In this document: positions 8,815-18,103 of the stretch, in pieces
Layout of the letters: every line of letters starts with the position of its first letter
How positions within the stretch are numbered: position 1 is the first letter of the stretch
Assembly (NCBI GenBank): GCA_934177995.1
Contig: CAKPPW010000006.1
Coordinates: forward strand, 1 to 58,576
DNA: 58,576 bases
Reading direction: 5' to 3'
DNA from: an uncultured Bacilli bacterium
GTDB lineage: Bacteria > Bacillota_I > Bacilli_A > RF39 > UBA660
Made by a program: the position numbers and the translations under genes
The notes under the pieces: generated by a model
The model's database searches: none
Told to the model about the DNA's origin: nothing
The model's input: only the letters and a program-made list of their open reading frames with translations

Positions 8815-9960
8815 ATGTTTCGCGAAAAAGTAGATAAAAAAGAATTAAATAAATTTATTAAGACTTCTAATAAAGTATTACAACTAGTTCATATTTTAGT
8901 TCTTGTTCTAGTTGCTTTATTAGTTACTTACGTTGTTAAGGAATGGAAGATTTTAGATTTTATTCTTGATATTTTAAAAGTTATCTCTCCAGTCTTTATT
9001 GGCTTGTTAATAGCTTGGCTTTTAGATCCATTAGTTACTAAGATGGAAAAGAAGATGAATAGAGTAGTGGCTTGTATTATAACTTATCTTCTTTTAGTTG
9101 TTTTAGTAGTAGTATTATGCTACTTTGTTATCCCATCTTTTGCTACCGGTATTACTGATCTTGTTAATGCTCTTCCTTCTCTTATTGATAAAACTAAAAA
9201 AGGTGTTGATAACTTCTTTGCTTCTTTTGATAATTCCCTACTTGCTAGTTATGAGACTGATATTATTAGTAGAATAGAATCTATTGGTAAGAATATGACA
9301 GAGACACTACCTACTATGTTATTTAAAACAGTTAGTAAAATAATAAGTGGTGGAGCCAATATATTACTAGGTTTTATGATTGGTTTTTATATCTTGTTTG
9401 ACTTTAAAAAAAGTGAGAAACATATGTTATCACTAATACCTGATATTTATCATGATAATGCTAAAGACTTGATGCGAAGGATTAATGGTAAGTTAAGAAA
9501 TTATGTTCAAGGAGTGTTAATAGTCATGTTCTTTGTTTTCTTAACCCAAGCGATTGGTCTTTCCCTAGCTGGTTTAAAAGCACCTTTACTATTTGCTTTG
9601 TTTTGTGCTGTAACTGATGTAATTCCTTATATTGGTCCATGGATTGGAGCGGTACCTGCCTTATTTGTTGGTTTTTCAATGAACCCTAAAGTAGGTATCT
9701 TAACTATCGTGTCAATTATGGTTTGTCAAACATTAGAAAACAACTTTTATCAGCCTTTAATTATGGGTAAAACAATGAAATTACACCCTGTTACCATCAT
9801 GCTCGGACTATTGATTTTTAACTATTTCTTTGGTATGATAGGAATGATAGTGGCAACTCCTGTTATTGCTAGCTTAAAGATAATTTTAGAGTTTATTGAT
9901 GAAAAAACAGGAGTAGGAGAGAAGTTTCATTCTCTAAACAAAAAAGAAGAATTAGACTAA
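8815..9960 (+). CDS. AI-2E family transporter (PerM-like permease)
   Basis: A 381-residue membrane protein with about eight spans. Two N-terminal spans include PVFIGLLIAWLLDPLV, a soluble middle part follows, and the C-terminal bundle holds the family's conserved DVIPYIGPWIGAVPA and LHPVTIMLGLLIF stretches. Family members include E. coli TqsA (autoinducer-2 export) and Na+/H+ antiporters, so the substrate cannot be assigned. GAAGGTG precedes the ATG. It starts a plus-strand run that continues through two kinases and alaS; the next gene begins 14 bases after the stop. Confidence 0.88.
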   Translation: MFREKVDKKELNKFIKTSNKVLQLVHILVLVLVALLVTYVVKEWKILDFILDILKVISPVFIGLLIAWLLDPLVTKMEKKMNRVVACIITYLLLVVLVVVLCYFVIPSFATGITDLVNALPSLIDKTKKGVDNFFASFDNSLLASYETDIISRIESIGKNMTETLPTMLFKTVSKIISGGANILLGFMIGFYILFDFKKSEKHMLSLIPDIYHDNAKDLMRRINGKLRNYVQGVLIVMFFVFLTQAIGLSLAGLKAPLLFALFCAVTDVIPYIGPWIGAVPALFVGFSMNPKVGILTIVSIMVCQTLENNFYQPLIMGKTMKLHPVTIMLGLLIFNYFFGMIGMIVATPVIASLKIILEFIDEKTGVGEKFHSLNKKEELD

Positions 9961-9974
9961 GTCGAGGTGGTAAG

Positions 9975-10505
9975 ATGAAACTTTATTTAATCTGTGGTAA
10001 AGCAAGAGCAGGGAAAGATACTTTTGCTAAACTTATTAAACAAGAAGAAGAAAAAAATAATAACAAAGTTTGTATTTTAAAATTAACTGCTCCTTTGTAT
10101 AGTTGGGCAGAGGACTACTTTAATTATGATAAAGAAAAGGATGAAAAACCAAGAGAACTATTGCAAACACTAGGTTATGACATCTTACAGTTAAAACTAA
10201 AGAAGAAAGATTTTCTCCTTGACTATTTAATTACGACAATAGAAGTGCTTGATGACTATTACGATGTAGGACTTATTACTGATGGTAGATTAGTTCATGA
10301 AATAGAAGTATTAAAAGAAAAGTATCCTAATATCAAGACTATATTACTAACCAATAAAAAAGATAATAAGTTAACTAATAAAGAAAAAAATCATCAAACC
10401 GAAATAGATTTAGATGATTATCAAGATTTTGATTATATAGTAGAAAATAAAGATATGGAAAGTTTAAAGTTAGAAGCTTTAAAAATAGTGGAGGATAAAA
10501 GATGA
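9975..10505 (+). CDS. P-loop kinase, deoxynucleoside-monophosphate-kinase-like
   Basis: A 176-residue soluble P-loop protein. Walker A is GKARAGKDTFAK at about 8-19. The middle part (KPRELLQTLGYDILQ) and the ITDGR strand (near 95) resemble phage-type dNMP kinases and related bacterial proteins. Phosphorylation of a (deoxy)nucleotide is the likely reaction, but the acceptor cannot be told from sequence. GAGGTGG precedes the ATG. It overlaps the next kinase gene by four bases, so the two are translationally coupled, and both lie just upstream of alaS. Confidence 0.65.
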   Translation: MKLYLICGKARAGKDTFAKLIKQEEEKNNNKVCILKLTAPLYSWAEDYFNYDKEKDEKPRELLQTLGYDILQLKLKKKDFLLDYLITTIEVLDDYYDVGLITDGRLVHEIEVLKEKYPNIKTILLTNKKDNKLTNKEKNHQTEIDLDDYQDFDYIVENKDMESLKLEALKIVEDKR

Positions 10506-11071
10506 ATAAAATAGTTGCAATAGTAGGAATGGCTGGTAGTGGGAAGAGTATTGCTTCTTCCTATTTTAATAATAAAGGATATAGCTTAGTTTATTTTGGT
10601 GGAGTTATTTATGAGAAAATGAAAGAAGAAGGAATAGAAATAACTCCAGAAAGTCAGAAAGAATTTAGAGAAAAAATTAGAAAAGAGCATGGTATGGGAG
10701 TAGTGGCTAAACTTCTGTTACCAAAGATTAAAAAACTATATAGTGAAGGTAATGTTATTTTAGATGGATTATATTCTTGGGATGAATATAAAATTTTAAA
10801 AGAAGAATTTAAAGATTTAGTAGTAATTGCTATTGTCTGTGATAAAAAATTAAGGTATGATAGAATATCTAAGCGAAAGGAACGAGCCTTTAATGAGGAA
10901 GAAATTGTAAGAAGAGATGTTACTGAGATAGAAAACTCAGCTAAAGGTGGACCTATCGCTTATGCTGATTATTACCTTTTAAATAATGGTAGTATGAAAA
11001 AATATGAGAAAGACTTAGCAAAGATTAAGGATTTAATAGAAGGAGTAGATAAAGATGAGAAAGATGACTAG
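10502..11071 (+). CDS. Dephospho-CoA-kinase-like P-loop NTPase
   Basis: A 189-residue protein with Walker A GMAGSGKS at 9-16, a VILDGLYSWDEY strand near 80-90, and an R-rich lid (YDRISKRKERAF). The pattern resembles the AAA_18/UPF0200 group related to dephospho-CoA kinase rather than classical CoaE. The start overlaps the previous stop by four bases, and the end overlaps the alaS start by 17 bases. Sharing an operon with alaS suggests a housekeeping role, such as nucleotide or cofactor phosphorylation. This last point is inference; the substrate is unknown. Confidence 0.6.
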   Translation: MNKIVAIVGMAGSGKSIASSYFNNKGYSLVYFGGVIYEKMKEEGIEITPESQKEFREKIRKEHGMGVVAKLLLPKIKKLYSEGNVILDGLYSWDEYKILKEEFKDLVVIAIVCDKKLRYDRISKRKERAFNEEEIVRRDVTEIENSAKGGPIAYADYYLLNNGSMKKYEKDLAKIKDLIEGVDKDEKDD

Positions 11072-13751
11072 TAATGAGATTAGATCATTATGGATAAAAT
11101 ATTTTGAAGAACATGGACATAAATACGTAGAAAGTGCTCCCTTAATTCCAAGAGATGATGATTCTCTATTATGGATTAATGCTGGAGTAACTCCTTTAAA
11201 GAAATATTTTGATGGAACAGTTATTCCTGAAAGTAGAAGAATTGTTAATATTCAAAAATGTATTCGTACTAATGATATAGAAAATGTAGGTGTAACAAGA
11301 CGTCATCATACTTTCTTTGAGATGATGGGTAACTTTTCGATTGGTGATTACTTTAAGAATGAGGCGATTAGTTTTGCTTTTGAACTATTAACTAGTGATA
11401 AGTGGTTTGCTATTCCTAAAGATAGACTATATGTAACAGTCTATACAGATGATGCTGATGCCTTAAACAAATGGATAGAACTTGGGATGGATCCTTCCCA
11501 TATGATAAAACTTGATGAGAACTTTTGGGAAATAGGTAGTGGACCTTGTGGACCAGATAGTGAGATATTCTTTGATCGTGGGGAAAAGTATGATCCAAAT
11601 CATGATGCTTTTGAAAAGTTTAAAAATGATGATGAACAAGAACGATATATAGAAATTTGGAATAATGTCTTTTCACAGTTTCAATCAGAAGAAGGAAAAC
11701 CTCGTGAAAAGTATAAAGAGCTTCCTCATAAGAATATTGATACTGGAGCTGGACTTGAGAGATGGTGTACAATTTTCCAAGATGTAGATTCTAGTTTTGA
11801 AACAGATTTATTTACACCAATACTAGCTAAAATAGAAGAAATGTCAGGTATTCTTTATAACGGTCAAACCTCATTTAAAGTAATCGCTGATCATATTAAA
11901 GCAATAACATTTGCCCTTTCTGATGGAGCAAGTTTTGGAAATACCGGAAGAGATTATGTCTTAAGACGTCTTTTAAGAAGAAGCTCAAGATTTGGTAAAC
12001 AATTAGGCTTTAATGAACCATTCCTTTATAAATTAGTAGGAACTGTTTGTGAGACTATGGGTGATTTCTATAAAGAATTATATGCAAAAAGAGCGGAAGT
12101 TGAAGCTTTAATACTAGAAGAAGAAAAATTATTTTTGAAAACTCTTGAACAAGGTATGGCTAAACTTGATGATATCTTAGAAACTGTAACTGATGGAGTT
12201 GTATCTGGTTATGATGCTTTTAAACTTTATGATACCTTTGGTTTCCCACTTGAATTAACCGAAGAGATTGCTACTGAAAAAGGATATAAGGTAGATAAAG
12301 ATGGCTTTGTTGATTATATGAATAAACAAAGAGAAGCTGCTAAGAAGAGTAATCGTAATAAGACTTCTATGGCTAAACAAAAACAAGTTTTAATGGACTT
12401 TAAGAAACCTTCTACTTTTGTCTATGGACTATATCGCCTAAAGAGTAGTGTACTTGCTATCTTTAGTAAAGATAGTCTTGAAAAAGAACTTGATCATGAT
12501 GGTTATATTGCTTTAAAAAGGACCTGCTTCTATGCTGAGAGTGGTGGACAAGTAGCAGATACTGGTATGATTACAGGTAAAAACTTTACCGCTAGAGTAG
12601 TAGATGTCTTTAAAGGACCAAATGGTCAACATATTCATAAAGTAAAATTATTATCTGGCAAGATTACTACTGGTGATGAGTGTGAAGTTATTATTGATAA
12701 AGAACGTCGTCATAATATTGAAGCTAACCATAGTAGTGTGCATATGTTACAGTATGCCTTACAAACAATTGTTAGTCCTAAGATTATGCAAGCAGGTAGT
12801 TATGTAGATGATAGTAAACTTCGTTTTGACTTTACTTATACTGGTAAGATTTTTGATGAACAACTATACCAAGTGGAAGATATGGTTAATGAAATGATAG
12901 ATAGAGGAATAATAACCTCAACTGAAGTTATGCCACTTGATAAGGCCAAAGAGTTAGGAGCTATGGCTTTATTTGGAGAAAAATATGATGAGACTGTAAG
13001 AGTGGTTAAGATTGATAAATCGATGGAACTATGTGGTGGTACCCATATAGCTAATACTAAAGATATTAAAAGATTTGCTATTTCTTCATTTGAATCTAAA
13101 GGAAGTAATACTTACCGAATAGAAGCTTGTACTAATAAGAAGATAGAGACAACTTTATTTGAACTTATTAAGCCTTATAATGATGAAATGGTTAAGTTAT
13201 TAATGAAATCTAAAGAGATACTTGAACAAGCTAAGAAGTTAGGCATTGATCTTACTTTTGATGTTACTATTGATAATAGTGCTCCAAAGAGTTATCGTGA
13301 TATAGTGTTTAATCGTAATGAATTATCATACGTTCAAGGAGAGGTTAAAACGCTTGAGAGAAAGTTCCAAGAAGAAAAAGAAAAACAAAGTCTAAATAAA
13401 GTAGATGAATATTTAACTAATCTTAAAGTAATAAATGATAAGAATTTCTTATATTTAACATTTAATAATGAAGAGATGGATATCTTAAAAACAATAATGG
13501 ATGCTTTAGCAAATAAAGTTGATAATTCTTTAGTATTCATAGTTAATATTAAAGAAGATAATAGTGTAAACTTTATTTGCCGTAACAAGATAGCTAGTTT
13601 AAGTGCTGGTTACTTAGTTAAACAAATAGCAAGTATTTCAAATGGTAATGGTGGTGGTAGTGCTACTTTTGCCCAAGGTGGCGGTAAGACTTTAGAAAAA
13701 CTTGATGAAGTTTATAAATATTTAGTGGAGCAAATAAATGAGGCAGCATAA
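11055..13751 (+). CDS. alaS: Alanyl-tRNA synthetase
   Basis: Charges tRNA-Ala. The protein is 898 residues, the normal full length. The class II core has RRHHTFFEMMGNF near 82-94 and the GAGLERW motif near 230. The editing domain carries zinc ligands in NHSSVHML (about 559) and CGGTH (about 660). The C-terminal C-Ala region ends with GGGSATFAQGGGK. The ATG at 11055 has AGGAG 9 bases upstream; a second ATG at 11064 is possible. No T-box was seen upstream: the gene overlaps the preceding CDS, so it depends on upstream promoters. The stop overlaps holA by 14 bases. Confidence 0.97.
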   Translation: MRKMTSNEIRSLWIKYFEEHGHKYVESAPLIPRDDDSLLWINAGVTPLKKYFDGTVIPESRRIVNIQKCIRTNDIENVGVTRRHHTFFEMMGNFSIGDYFKNEAISFAFELLTSDKWFAIPKDRLYVTVYTDDADALNKWIELGMDPSHMIKLDENFWEIGSGPCGPDSEIFFDRGEKYDPNHDAFEKFKNDDEQERYIEIWNNVFSQFQSEEGKPREKYKELPHKNIDTGAGLERWCTIFQDVDSSFETDLFTPILAKIEEMSGILYNGQTSFKVIADHIKAITFALSDGASFGNTGRDYVLRRLLRRSSRFGKQLGFNEPFLYKLVGTVCETMGDFYKELYAKRAEVEALILEEEKLFLKTLEQGMAKLDDILETVTDGVVSGYDAFKLYDTFGFPLELTEEIATEKGYKVDKDGFVDYMNKQREAAKKSNRNKTSMAKQKQVLMDFKKPSTFVYGLYRLKSSVLAIFSKDSLEKELDHDGYIALKRTCFYAESGGQVADTGMITGKNFTARVVDVFKGPNGQHIHKVKLLSGKITTGDECEVIIDKERRHNIEANHSSVHMLQYALQTIVSPKIMQAGSYVDDSKLRFDFTYTGKIFDEQLYQVEDMVNEMIDRGIITSTEVMPLDKAKELGAMALFGEKYDETVRVVKIDKSMELCGGTHIANTKDIKRFAISSFESKGSNTYRIEACTNKKIETTLFELIKPYNDEMVKLLMKSKEILEQAKKLGIDLTFDVTIDNSAPKSYRDIVFNRNELSYVQGEVKTLERKFQEEKEKQSLNKVDEYLTNLKVINDKNFLYLTFNNEEMDILKTIMDALANKVDNSLVFIVNIKEDNSVNFICRNKIASLSAGYLVKQIASISNGNGGGSATFAQGGGKTLEKLDEVYKYLVEQINEAA

Positions 13752-14682
13752 TTATTTGCTTCTTTCTTCATCTAGTATGTTATTAGAAAGAGAAATAGCT
13801 AAAATCATTAAAGAAAAAGGTTTTATGGAGGCATCTATTACTACTTATGATTTAGAAGAGACTGATTTAGCTACTGTCTTAGAAGACCTAGATACAGTAT
13901 CTTTCTTAACTCCTTTAAAAGTAGTCATAGCAAATCATGCTAGTTTTTTAACTGCTAATTCAACTGAAGAGGAACAAAGTCTTAGTCATTTGTTAAGGTA
14001 CTTGGACCAAGAAATTGATAGCACCTTATTTTTTCTAACAGTAAATAAAATGGATGATAGAAAGAAAATTGGTAAAGAGTTAAAGAAAAAGATGACTTTT
14101 CTAGAACTTAATCCTAGTAAAGATGGCTATATAAAGAAAGAACTTACTGGTTATAAATTGGAAAATGGAGTAGTTACTAATATATTATCTAGAGTAAATG
14201 ATAGTTATGATACTATTTACCAAGAGTGTGAGAAATTAAAACTATATAAAATAGATAGCAAAGAAATAACTAATCAAGATGTGGCTTCTTTACTACCAAT
14301 ACCTTTAGAAAAGCAAGATCAATTATCGTTTGATTTAATAAGAGCGATTGGACTTAAAGATAAAAAACAAGCTCTTACATTATATAATCAGTTAAAAAAT
14401 TATAATATAGAGGTATTTTCTTTGATGGGATTATTAGAGAGTCAGTATCGTCTTTTATATCAAGTTAAACTACTTAATAATAGAGGCTATAGAGAAGAAG
14501 AAATAGCTAAAAAGTTAGCTGTTCATCCGTATCGAGCTAAAAAGATACTAGAGCTTGGTAGATATAGTTCTATTAAAGAAGTTAAACAATTTATTTTAAA
14601 ACTAGCTGACTTAGACTTGAAACTGAAAACAGGAAAGGCTGATAAAGATATAGCTATAGAGTTACTTATTTTGAGTGAATAA
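13738..14682 (+). CDS. holA: DNA polymerase III subunit delta
   Basis: Clamp-loader subunit that opens the beta sliding clamp. It is 314 residues long, near the family norm. The N-terminal domain (LLLSSSSMLLEREIAKII) is the degenerate AAA fold; ELNPSKDGYIKKEL and the C-terminal ADLDLKLKTGKADKDIAIELLIL match the HolA collar domain. The latter, with LKTG-x4-D, is the most diagnostic part. It overlaps the end of alaS by 14 bases, so it is probably co-translated. Confidence 0.88.
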   Translation: MRQHNYLLLSSSSMLLEREIAKIIKEKGFMEASITTYDLEETDLATVLEDLDTVSFLTPLKVVIANHASFLTANSTEEEQSLSHLLRYLDQEIDSTLFFLTVNKMDDRKKIGKELKKKMTFLELNPSKDGYIKKELTGYKLENGVVTNILSRVNDSYDTIYQECEKLKLYKIDSKEITNQDVASLLPIPLEKQDQLSFDLIRAIGLKDKKQALTLYNQLKNYNIEVFSLMGLLESQYRLLYQVKLLNNRGYREEEIAKKLAVHPYRAKKILELGRYSSIKEVKQFILKLADLDLKLKTGKADKDIAIELLILSE

Positions 14683-14694
14683 TTGAGGTAGAAG

Positions 14695-15737
14695 ATGGAA
14701 ATTATGAAAGATTAAATAAAATACTAGAAAATACTTTAAGAGACGAAAATAGAGCCAAAGAACTTACCTTTCTTAAGGAAACAGTTAAATTAGCCAAGAT
14801 TATTATAGATAACACTCCAAATATTGTAAAAGAATCATTTAAAGAATATGTTTCTTTAAATGACTCCCTAAATATAGTAGGTGATTTTCTTTATAATTTA
14901 AATGATAATTATTCATCGATGTATTTTAATATATTACAAGAGAAAAATAATTATAATGGAAAAGAAGAACCAAGTGTGGAATTTGTTCCTTTTGAAGGAA
15001 CTGATTTATCAGAAGTTAGAAGTGATGGCAAAGTAATAATTAATTATCAAAATAACATAAATGATATTTATACTACCGTTCATGAAATTACTCATAAGTT
15101 CAGTCAGTTAAAGTATCAAAATAGTACTATTAAAAGTTTTTTAGGGGAAACATCAACTATAGCTATGGAGTTTCTCATGGAAGAGTATTTGCTTAATAAT
15201 ACTTCATATGATAAAGATGAAATAAAAATCAGAAAACAAAATCGTTTTATTGATACTTATTCTGATGCTTCTGCTGTTTTATTTGAATATACATTGTTAG
15301 AATTATATAAGAAAAATGGCATTATAACTAAAGATATCTTATTAAATTATCTTAATAGTTTAGATAAAAATTCAAAAGAGTATGAAATACTTTGTGTTAA
15401 AGGAGAAGACTATCTTAATGAGATAGTAAATAAAGGCAATTTACAATTTCCTATAAGACAAAGATATGTAATAGGAACTGTTCTTGCTTGTGACTTTAAT
15501 CAAAAGAAAGAAGAAAGTATTGTTAAAAAGCGGCAGTTATCTTATTTAATAAATATACTAGGTCATACTGATTTAACTTTTGAAGATGATATTCGAATAG
15601 TAAATGAACTAGATATTTCTATCTTTAAAAACAATAGTTTTTATATAACTGATGAATCACTACAAAGAATTACTAATAATTATAGAACTGAAATAAATAA
15701 TGTGTTATCAAAATGTAATATTAAGAATAAAATTTAA
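14695..15737 (+). pseudogene. HExxH metallopeptidase-like protein (M3-type gluzincin?), frameshifted near its start
   Basis: The ATG at 14695, with GAGGT 5-6 bases upstream, reads only six codons before TAA. One base of shift near the AAA at 14698-14700 joins it to a frame open from 14679 through 15737 without another start until 14919. The recovered protein has about 347 residues. It carries TTVHEITHKF (the HExxH zinc motif) and, about 25 residues on, LGETSTIAMEFLMEEY, resembling the E-helix of M3-family (oligoendopeptidase F-like) peptidases. With no signal peptide it would be cytoplasmic. Either a sequencing error, a true disruption, or translation from the internal ATG at 14919 could explain it. 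Confidence 0.6.
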
Positions 15738-15752
15738 TCTTAATTGCAATAT

Positions 15753-15787
15753 AAATGAATAGTTGTTGAAAATTATTCATTTTTTTG
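15753..15787 (+). terminator. Terminator whose T-tract runs into the next promoter
   Basis: AAATGAATA (15753-15761) pairs perfectly with TATTCATTT (15774-15782), followed by a run of T. The next -10 begins two bases after the T-run. Confidence 0.65.
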
Positions 15788-15794
15788 GTATAAT
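15766..15794 (+). promoter_or_regulatory. Promoter of the 421-residue orphan gene
   Basis: TTGAAA (15766-15771), 17-base spacer, TATAAT (15789-15794) preceded by TGG, making an extended -10. The spacer contains the right arm of the upstream terminator. AGAGG lies before the ATG at 15824. Confidence 0.6.
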
Positions 15795-15823
15795 AAGCCT
15801 AATTTTGAAAAGAGGTTTTTTGT

Positions 15824-17089
15824 ATGAAAGAAGAATTTAATAAAAAAATTGAAGATTTAGAAAAGTCACAATCACTGGAAGAAATAATAATAGCTAGTTG
15901 GAAAATATTTAGAGCAACTCTTAAAAATACAGAAAAACAAGCATCATTAATTTCTATGATTGAAGAAAAAAAGAATAAATTTTATCAACAGGAATTGGCA
16001 AGCAGGAGGGATGAAGTTTATACAGAATTAATAACGAACTTTATTAATCATAGAGATAAAGATATTATTTCTAAAACTTGTAAAAAAACGAATCTTGCCT
16101 GGTGGGAAATTAAAGAAGTAATATTATCTATTGAAAATCCCAGCAAAATAGATAGGGCTTTAGCTAAATATCTTGTGATAAAATGTCCTAAAGAATATAC
16201 TAAAGAAAAAGAGCTGTCTCATAGAATAAGAGAGGCACTTGTAAAGGTAATGTTAGTAGAAAACTCTGGTATTTCTACATTTTCAGAGTTTGAAAAGAAA
16301 TATAAAGCCTCTAGAATTGAAATAGCCCAAGCCTATGATACAATTGGACGTTATAGAAAAGATGTTTATCAAAATCTTAGATTCCCGCTAAAATTTAATA
16401 AAGATAAATCAAAAGTGGTAACATCAGCTTTTGCTGAATATATTAATCATGAAAAACAAGTGGCAAAAGAAACACTAAAAAAAGGAATTTCACAAGAATC
16501 AGTGATTTCTGCTAGACCAAGGGCTTTATTGGCCTTTTATGAAGAAACAGGTATTCCTATTTTGTTAGTTAAAAAATACGTACGAGGATTAGGTGATAAT
16601 AGTGAAGCTTTTTTCTCTTTGGACTATGATAAACAGAAAAGTATATTACTGGAATATAAGAAAAAGGAACTCTTGAAAATTGAGCCTATTATTAATGAAT
16701 TGTTTACTATTGCAAGTAATTCGTATGCAATATCTCTAAATTATTATAATTTTTATAAATTAGGATACAGTACTAGTGAATTTGTTGAATTATTAAGCTC
16801 CATGCAATTACATAATGCAAGTTGGATGTTGAAAAAATATTGTAATATGCATAAAACAGCTTTTGTTTGCTTAGATAATAAAGAAACTGCCATATTTGCT
16901 AAAAAAGAAACAATGTTTTTTGAAAATGAATTTATAGCCTTTACGCAAAGTGAATTTACAAGTGTAACTAAAGAATTAGATGAAGAAAAACTTCCTTTTG
17001 CTAAAGGATTAATAGTACAAAAATTAAAAGAAAAACAAGCCGCTAAAAAAGAAGCAAAAGTGATTGTCAAAAAAAATAATGTGTGTTAA
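15824..17089 (+). CDS. Uncharacterised 421-residue protein
   Basis: I do not recognise this family. It is predominantly charged and helical, with no signal peptide or membrane span. The N-terminal 100 residues look like coiled coil (KKIEDLEKSQSLEEI). The centre has a repeated short-helix pattern with aromatic positions (NLAWWEIKEVILSI; SRIEIAQAYDTIGRY), and the end is a lysine-rich tail (KEKQAAKKEAKVIVKK). AAAGAGG precedes the ATG and it has its own promoter. It stands alone before the tRNA gene. Helical-repeat scaffolding or RNA binding is conceivable but unsupported. Confidence 0.6.
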   Translation: MKEEFNKKIEDLEKSQSLEEIIIASWKIFRATLKNTEKQASLISMIEEKKNKFYQQELASRRDEVYTELITNFINHRDKDIISKTCKKTNLAWWEIKEVILSIENPSKIDRALAKYLVIKCPKEYTKEKELSHRIREALVKVMLVENSGISTFSEFEKKYKASRIEIAQAYDTIGRYRKDVYQNLRFPLKFNKDKSKVVTSAFAEYINHEKQVAKETLKKGISQESVISARPRALLAFYEETGIPILLVKKYVRGLGDNSEAFFSLDYDKQKSILLEYKKKELLKIEPIINELFTIASNSYAISLNYYNFYKLGYSTSEFVELLSSMQLHNASWMLKKYCNMHKTAFVCLDNKETAIFAKKETMFFENEFIAFTQSEFTSVTKELDEEKLPFAKGLIVQKLKEKQAAKKEAKVIVKKNNVC

Positions 17090-17123
17090 AATATAAATAT
17101 CTTCTTTGGGAGATGTTTATTCT

Positions 17124-17200
17124 GGCCTGTTGGTGAAGTGGTTTAACACGCGCGCCTCTCAAGCTCGTATTCACGGGTTCAAACCCCGTACAGGCTACCA
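17124..17200 (+). tRNA. tRNA-Glu (anticodon CTC)
   Basis: A 77-base cloverleaf with encoded CCA. Acceptor stem GGCCTGT/ACAGGCT (one G-T), D-arm GTG...CAC with GG in the loop, anticodon loop CTCTCAA (T33, CTC at 34-36), variable loop of five, T-arm ACGGG/CCCGT with loop TTCAAAC. The body resembles Bacilli tRNA-Glu. The anticodon stem CGCGC/GCTCG has one C-T mismatch in its middle pair. CTC reads only GAG, which is unusual as the sole Glu tRNA in so A+T-rich a genome, so a TTC isoacceptor is expected elsewhere. Confidence 0.85.
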
Positions 17201-17211
17201 AATATGTTCTT

Positions 17212-17242
17212 AAAGTCTTGGCTTTGTCAGGACTTTTATTTT
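17212..17242 (+). terminator. Terminator after the tRNA gene
   Basis: AAAGTCTTG pairs with CAGGACTTT (one G-T), followed by TATTTTG. Confidence 0.7.
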
Positions 17243-17253
17243 GTAGAAAAAGC

Positions 17254-17283
17254 TTGTACTTTCTCTCTATAATATGTTATAAT
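17254..17283 (+). promoter_or_regulatory. Promoter of the 262-residue orphan gene
   Basis: TTGTAC (17254-17259), 18-base spacer, TATAAT (17278-17283) preceded by TGT (extended -10). It lies 28 bases before the ATG, with AAAGGAGG between. Confidence 0.65.
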
Positions 17284-17311
17284 ATTCCTCTTAAGTAAAG
17301 GAGGAATATAT

Positions 17312-18100
17312 ATGGTTGTATTACCAATGACAATGGATGATTGTATAGTGGATGTGGAGGTTAATTTTCACAATATGTACAAGGAAAAAATGAAATTACA
17401 AGCAGAAAAAAATACAGAAAGTGATGTTATAATAGGAAAGTATTCCTTGAATGAATTAGAGGATGCAAAGTATTATAAAGATCAACCAGTAAGGTTAACA
17501 GAAACTATAAGAAGAATTTCATCATATTATAATAATGATGTTACTTGCATTAAAGTAATAAGTGAAAAATATCAGGCCAGTGATTTCTGTGATCAATATG
17601 CTATACCACTTCCTCCTGAGAAATCAAATATTTATATTGATACTCTATATGGAATATTAGTTAACAATTTAAGGTTTACTAATCCCTTGAAGAGAAAAGA
17701 TAGCGTTTTAGCATTAAAAAAGACAGGGATAATTAACTCATTAAATGAACATGAACAGATTAATATGTTAGAATTAAGACAAAATACCACTAGTAAATCA
17801 GAATACTTTTATTTATTAGATGAACAAGGATTAAATGCTCAAGCTGAATGGATTTCATTCTTAGAAACACTTGATTTTACTATGATTGATGGAACTTTTA
17901 AACCAAAAAAAAGCTATGAACAGATACTTTCAACTTTTGCTAATACAGAAACAAAACTAAAAAAGGATATGACTAATTACTTGAGAATTGGTGAAGAAAA
18001 TTACTTGATATATAGTTATTATTACCAACTAATAAATAATAAACACTTCTCTAAATATTCTCTACCACAAAAACAATATATTAAAGAGAAGGTAGCTTAA
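17312..18100 (+). CDS. Uncharacterised 262-residue protein
   Basis: Not recognised. It is soluble, mixed alpha/beta in appearance, and acidic in the first third (MTMDDCIVDVEVNF). It has a proline cluster (AIPLPPEKSN near 105) and a tyrosine-rich end (LIYSYYYQLINNKHF). No catalytic motif, signal peptide or membrane span was seen. The ATG is preceded by AAAGGAGG and a good promoter. tcdA starts three bases after its stop, so they are probably one transcript. That association is not informative enough to assign a function. Confidence 0.6.
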   Translation: MVVLPMTMDDCIVDVEVNFHNMYKEKMKLQAEKNTESDVIIGKYSLNELEDAKYYKDQPVRLTETIRRISSYYNNDVTCIKVISEKYQASDFCDQYAIPLPPEKSNIYIDTLYGILVNNLRFTNPLKRKDSVLALKKTGIINSLNEHEQINMLELRQNTTSKSEYFYLLDEQGLNAQAEWISFLETLDFTMIDGTFKPKKSYEQILSTFANTETKLKKDMTNYLRIGEENYLIYSYYYQLINNKHFSKYSLPQKQYIKEKVA

Positions 18101-18103
18101 CAT

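Noticed and set aside
11000..11060. A T-box riboswitch in front of alaS
   Set aside because: alaS overlaps the preceding coding gene, so there is no leader in which a T-box could lie.
14679..14920. Programmed frameshift in the HExxH peptidase gene
   Set aside because: No slippery heptamer or downstream structure was seen, and the break is only a few codons after the start.
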